From Anaerolineae bacterium (GTDB lineage: Bacteria > Chloroflexota > Anaerolineae > Anaerolineales > Villigracilaceae), in assembly GCA_003694975.1 (NCBI GenBank), contig RFJH01000064.1, forward strand, positions 1 through 12,623: 12,623 nucleotides of DNA, read 5' to 3'. Shown in pieces: positions 12,214 through 12,623 of this stretch. Every line of letters begins with the position of its first letter. Positions within the stretch are counted from its first letter, which is position 1. Below the pieces are notes generated by a model. That model searched no databases and was not told where the DNA came from. It saw nothing but the letters and a program-made list of their open reading frames with translations. The position numbers and the translations under genes were made by a program.

Positions 12214-12623
12214 AACGCGACTCTCCCCCGCAAGGACGCCGCCCGGCTAAAGAACGGCAGCCGGAGGACTGGCTGGACCGCCTGGTGCGCCTGGAATCGC
12301 ACTTTGGCCGTTTCGCGCGCGATGTGGTCGGCGTTTTCCTCCTGGCGCTGGCGTTGATCTCCCTCCTGGCGCTGCCGGGGCTGACACGAGGTGCCCTGCT
12401 GATTCTGTGGACGGCTTTTCTGCGGCGCTGGTTTGGTTGGGGAAGTTACCTGCTCGTGCTGGGGATAGGGGGGCTTGGAGTGATGGTCCTCCGCCGTAGC
12501 GACGAGCCGCCGCGCTGGGGACGTTTGATCGCTCTGGAACTGGCCGGGTTCTTCTCCCTGGCCGTATTGACTTTGTTGGGGGGCGGATCGCTGGAACGCG
12601 CCGAGAAGGGGTTGGACGGGGGA
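12210..12623 (+). CDS. ftsK: FtsK/SpoIIIE-type DNA translocase, N-terminal part (runs off the right edge)
   Basis: The first 138 codons of a membrane protein that continues past the window. A basic, Pro-rich tail (MKRDSPPQGRRPAKERQP) is followed by hydrophobic helices: DVVGVFLLALALISLLALPG, LLILWTAFLRRWFGWGSYLLVLGIGGLGVMVL, and, after RRSDEPPRWGRLIALELAG, FFSLAVLTLLGGG, ending in ERAEKGLDGG. This layout, with RRWFGWGSYL and an RWGRLIALEL motif, matches the FtsK 4TM N-terminal domain, which anchors the septal DNA pump during chromosome segregation. The motor and gamma domains are outside the window, so the call rests on this region alone. The ATG overlaps the S1 stop (ATGA), implying translational coupling. 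Another polytopic protein remains possible. Confidence 0.72.
   Translation, partial: MKRDSPPQGRRPAKERQPEDWLDRLVRLESHFGRFARDVVGVFLLALALISLLALPGLTRGALLILWTAFLRRWFGWGSYLLVLGIGGLGVMVLRRSDEPPRWGRLIALELAGFFSLAVLTLLGGGSLERAEKGLDGG

Noticed and set aside
1..12623. Mobile element, prophage or defence island
   Set aside because: No transposase, integrase, phage structural gene, nuclease or toxin-antitoxin motif was seen, and composition is even across the genes.

Overview
The window is GC-rich, densely packed bacterial DNA. The gene repertoire is a membrane-anchored HD-GYP protein, a GGDEF protein, a 7TM-GAF-HTH sensor, a three-domain S1 protein and an FtsK-type translocase. Together with GTAGG-type palindromic repeats between genes, this resembles Chloroflexota, most likely Anaerolineae. 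The assignment is an inference from protein style and gene order; no rRNA or other decisive marker is present.

Layout. (a) 1-464, minus: 5' part of a PAS-domain signalling gene that runs off the left edge. (b) About 516-1199: a gene-free stretch between two divergent genes, built from a mosaic of palindromes and diverged direct repeats. (c) 1200-2237, plus: low-specificity L-threonine aldolase (ltaE). (d) 2243-6939, minus: a two-gene operon. A multi-TM, triple-GAF, HD-GYP protein is followed, with a 4-bp ATGA overlap, by a TM-GAF-GGDEF diguanylate cyclase. The predicted degrader and maker of cyclic di-GMP are therefore translationally coupled. (e) About 6966-7251: a divergent promoter region with several hairpins. 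(f) 7252 to the right edge, plus: a tightly packed run, probably one operon. It encodes purine nucleoside phosphorylase, a two-TM protein with an extracytoplasmic beta-rich domain, a GNAT acetyltransferase, a 7TM-GAF-HTH membrane sensor, an S1 RNA-binding protein and the N-terminus of an FtsK-like DNA translocase. Gaps between these genes run from +11 to -4 bp.

How it fits together. The left half is dominated by signal transduction (PAS, c-di-GMP). The right-hand operon joins purine salvage to a membrane-tethered putative transcription regulator, then translation (S1) and chromosome segregation (FtsK). The less ordinary items are the modular hairpin array at 592-1107, the apparent mis-start of the HD-GYP gene revealed by a good promoter, altered residues at the HD-GYP metal motif and the GGDEF I-site, and the membrane sensor that ends in a sigma-region-4-like HTH instead of a kinase. 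No CRISPR array, tRNA, rRNA, transposase or prophage gene was seen.
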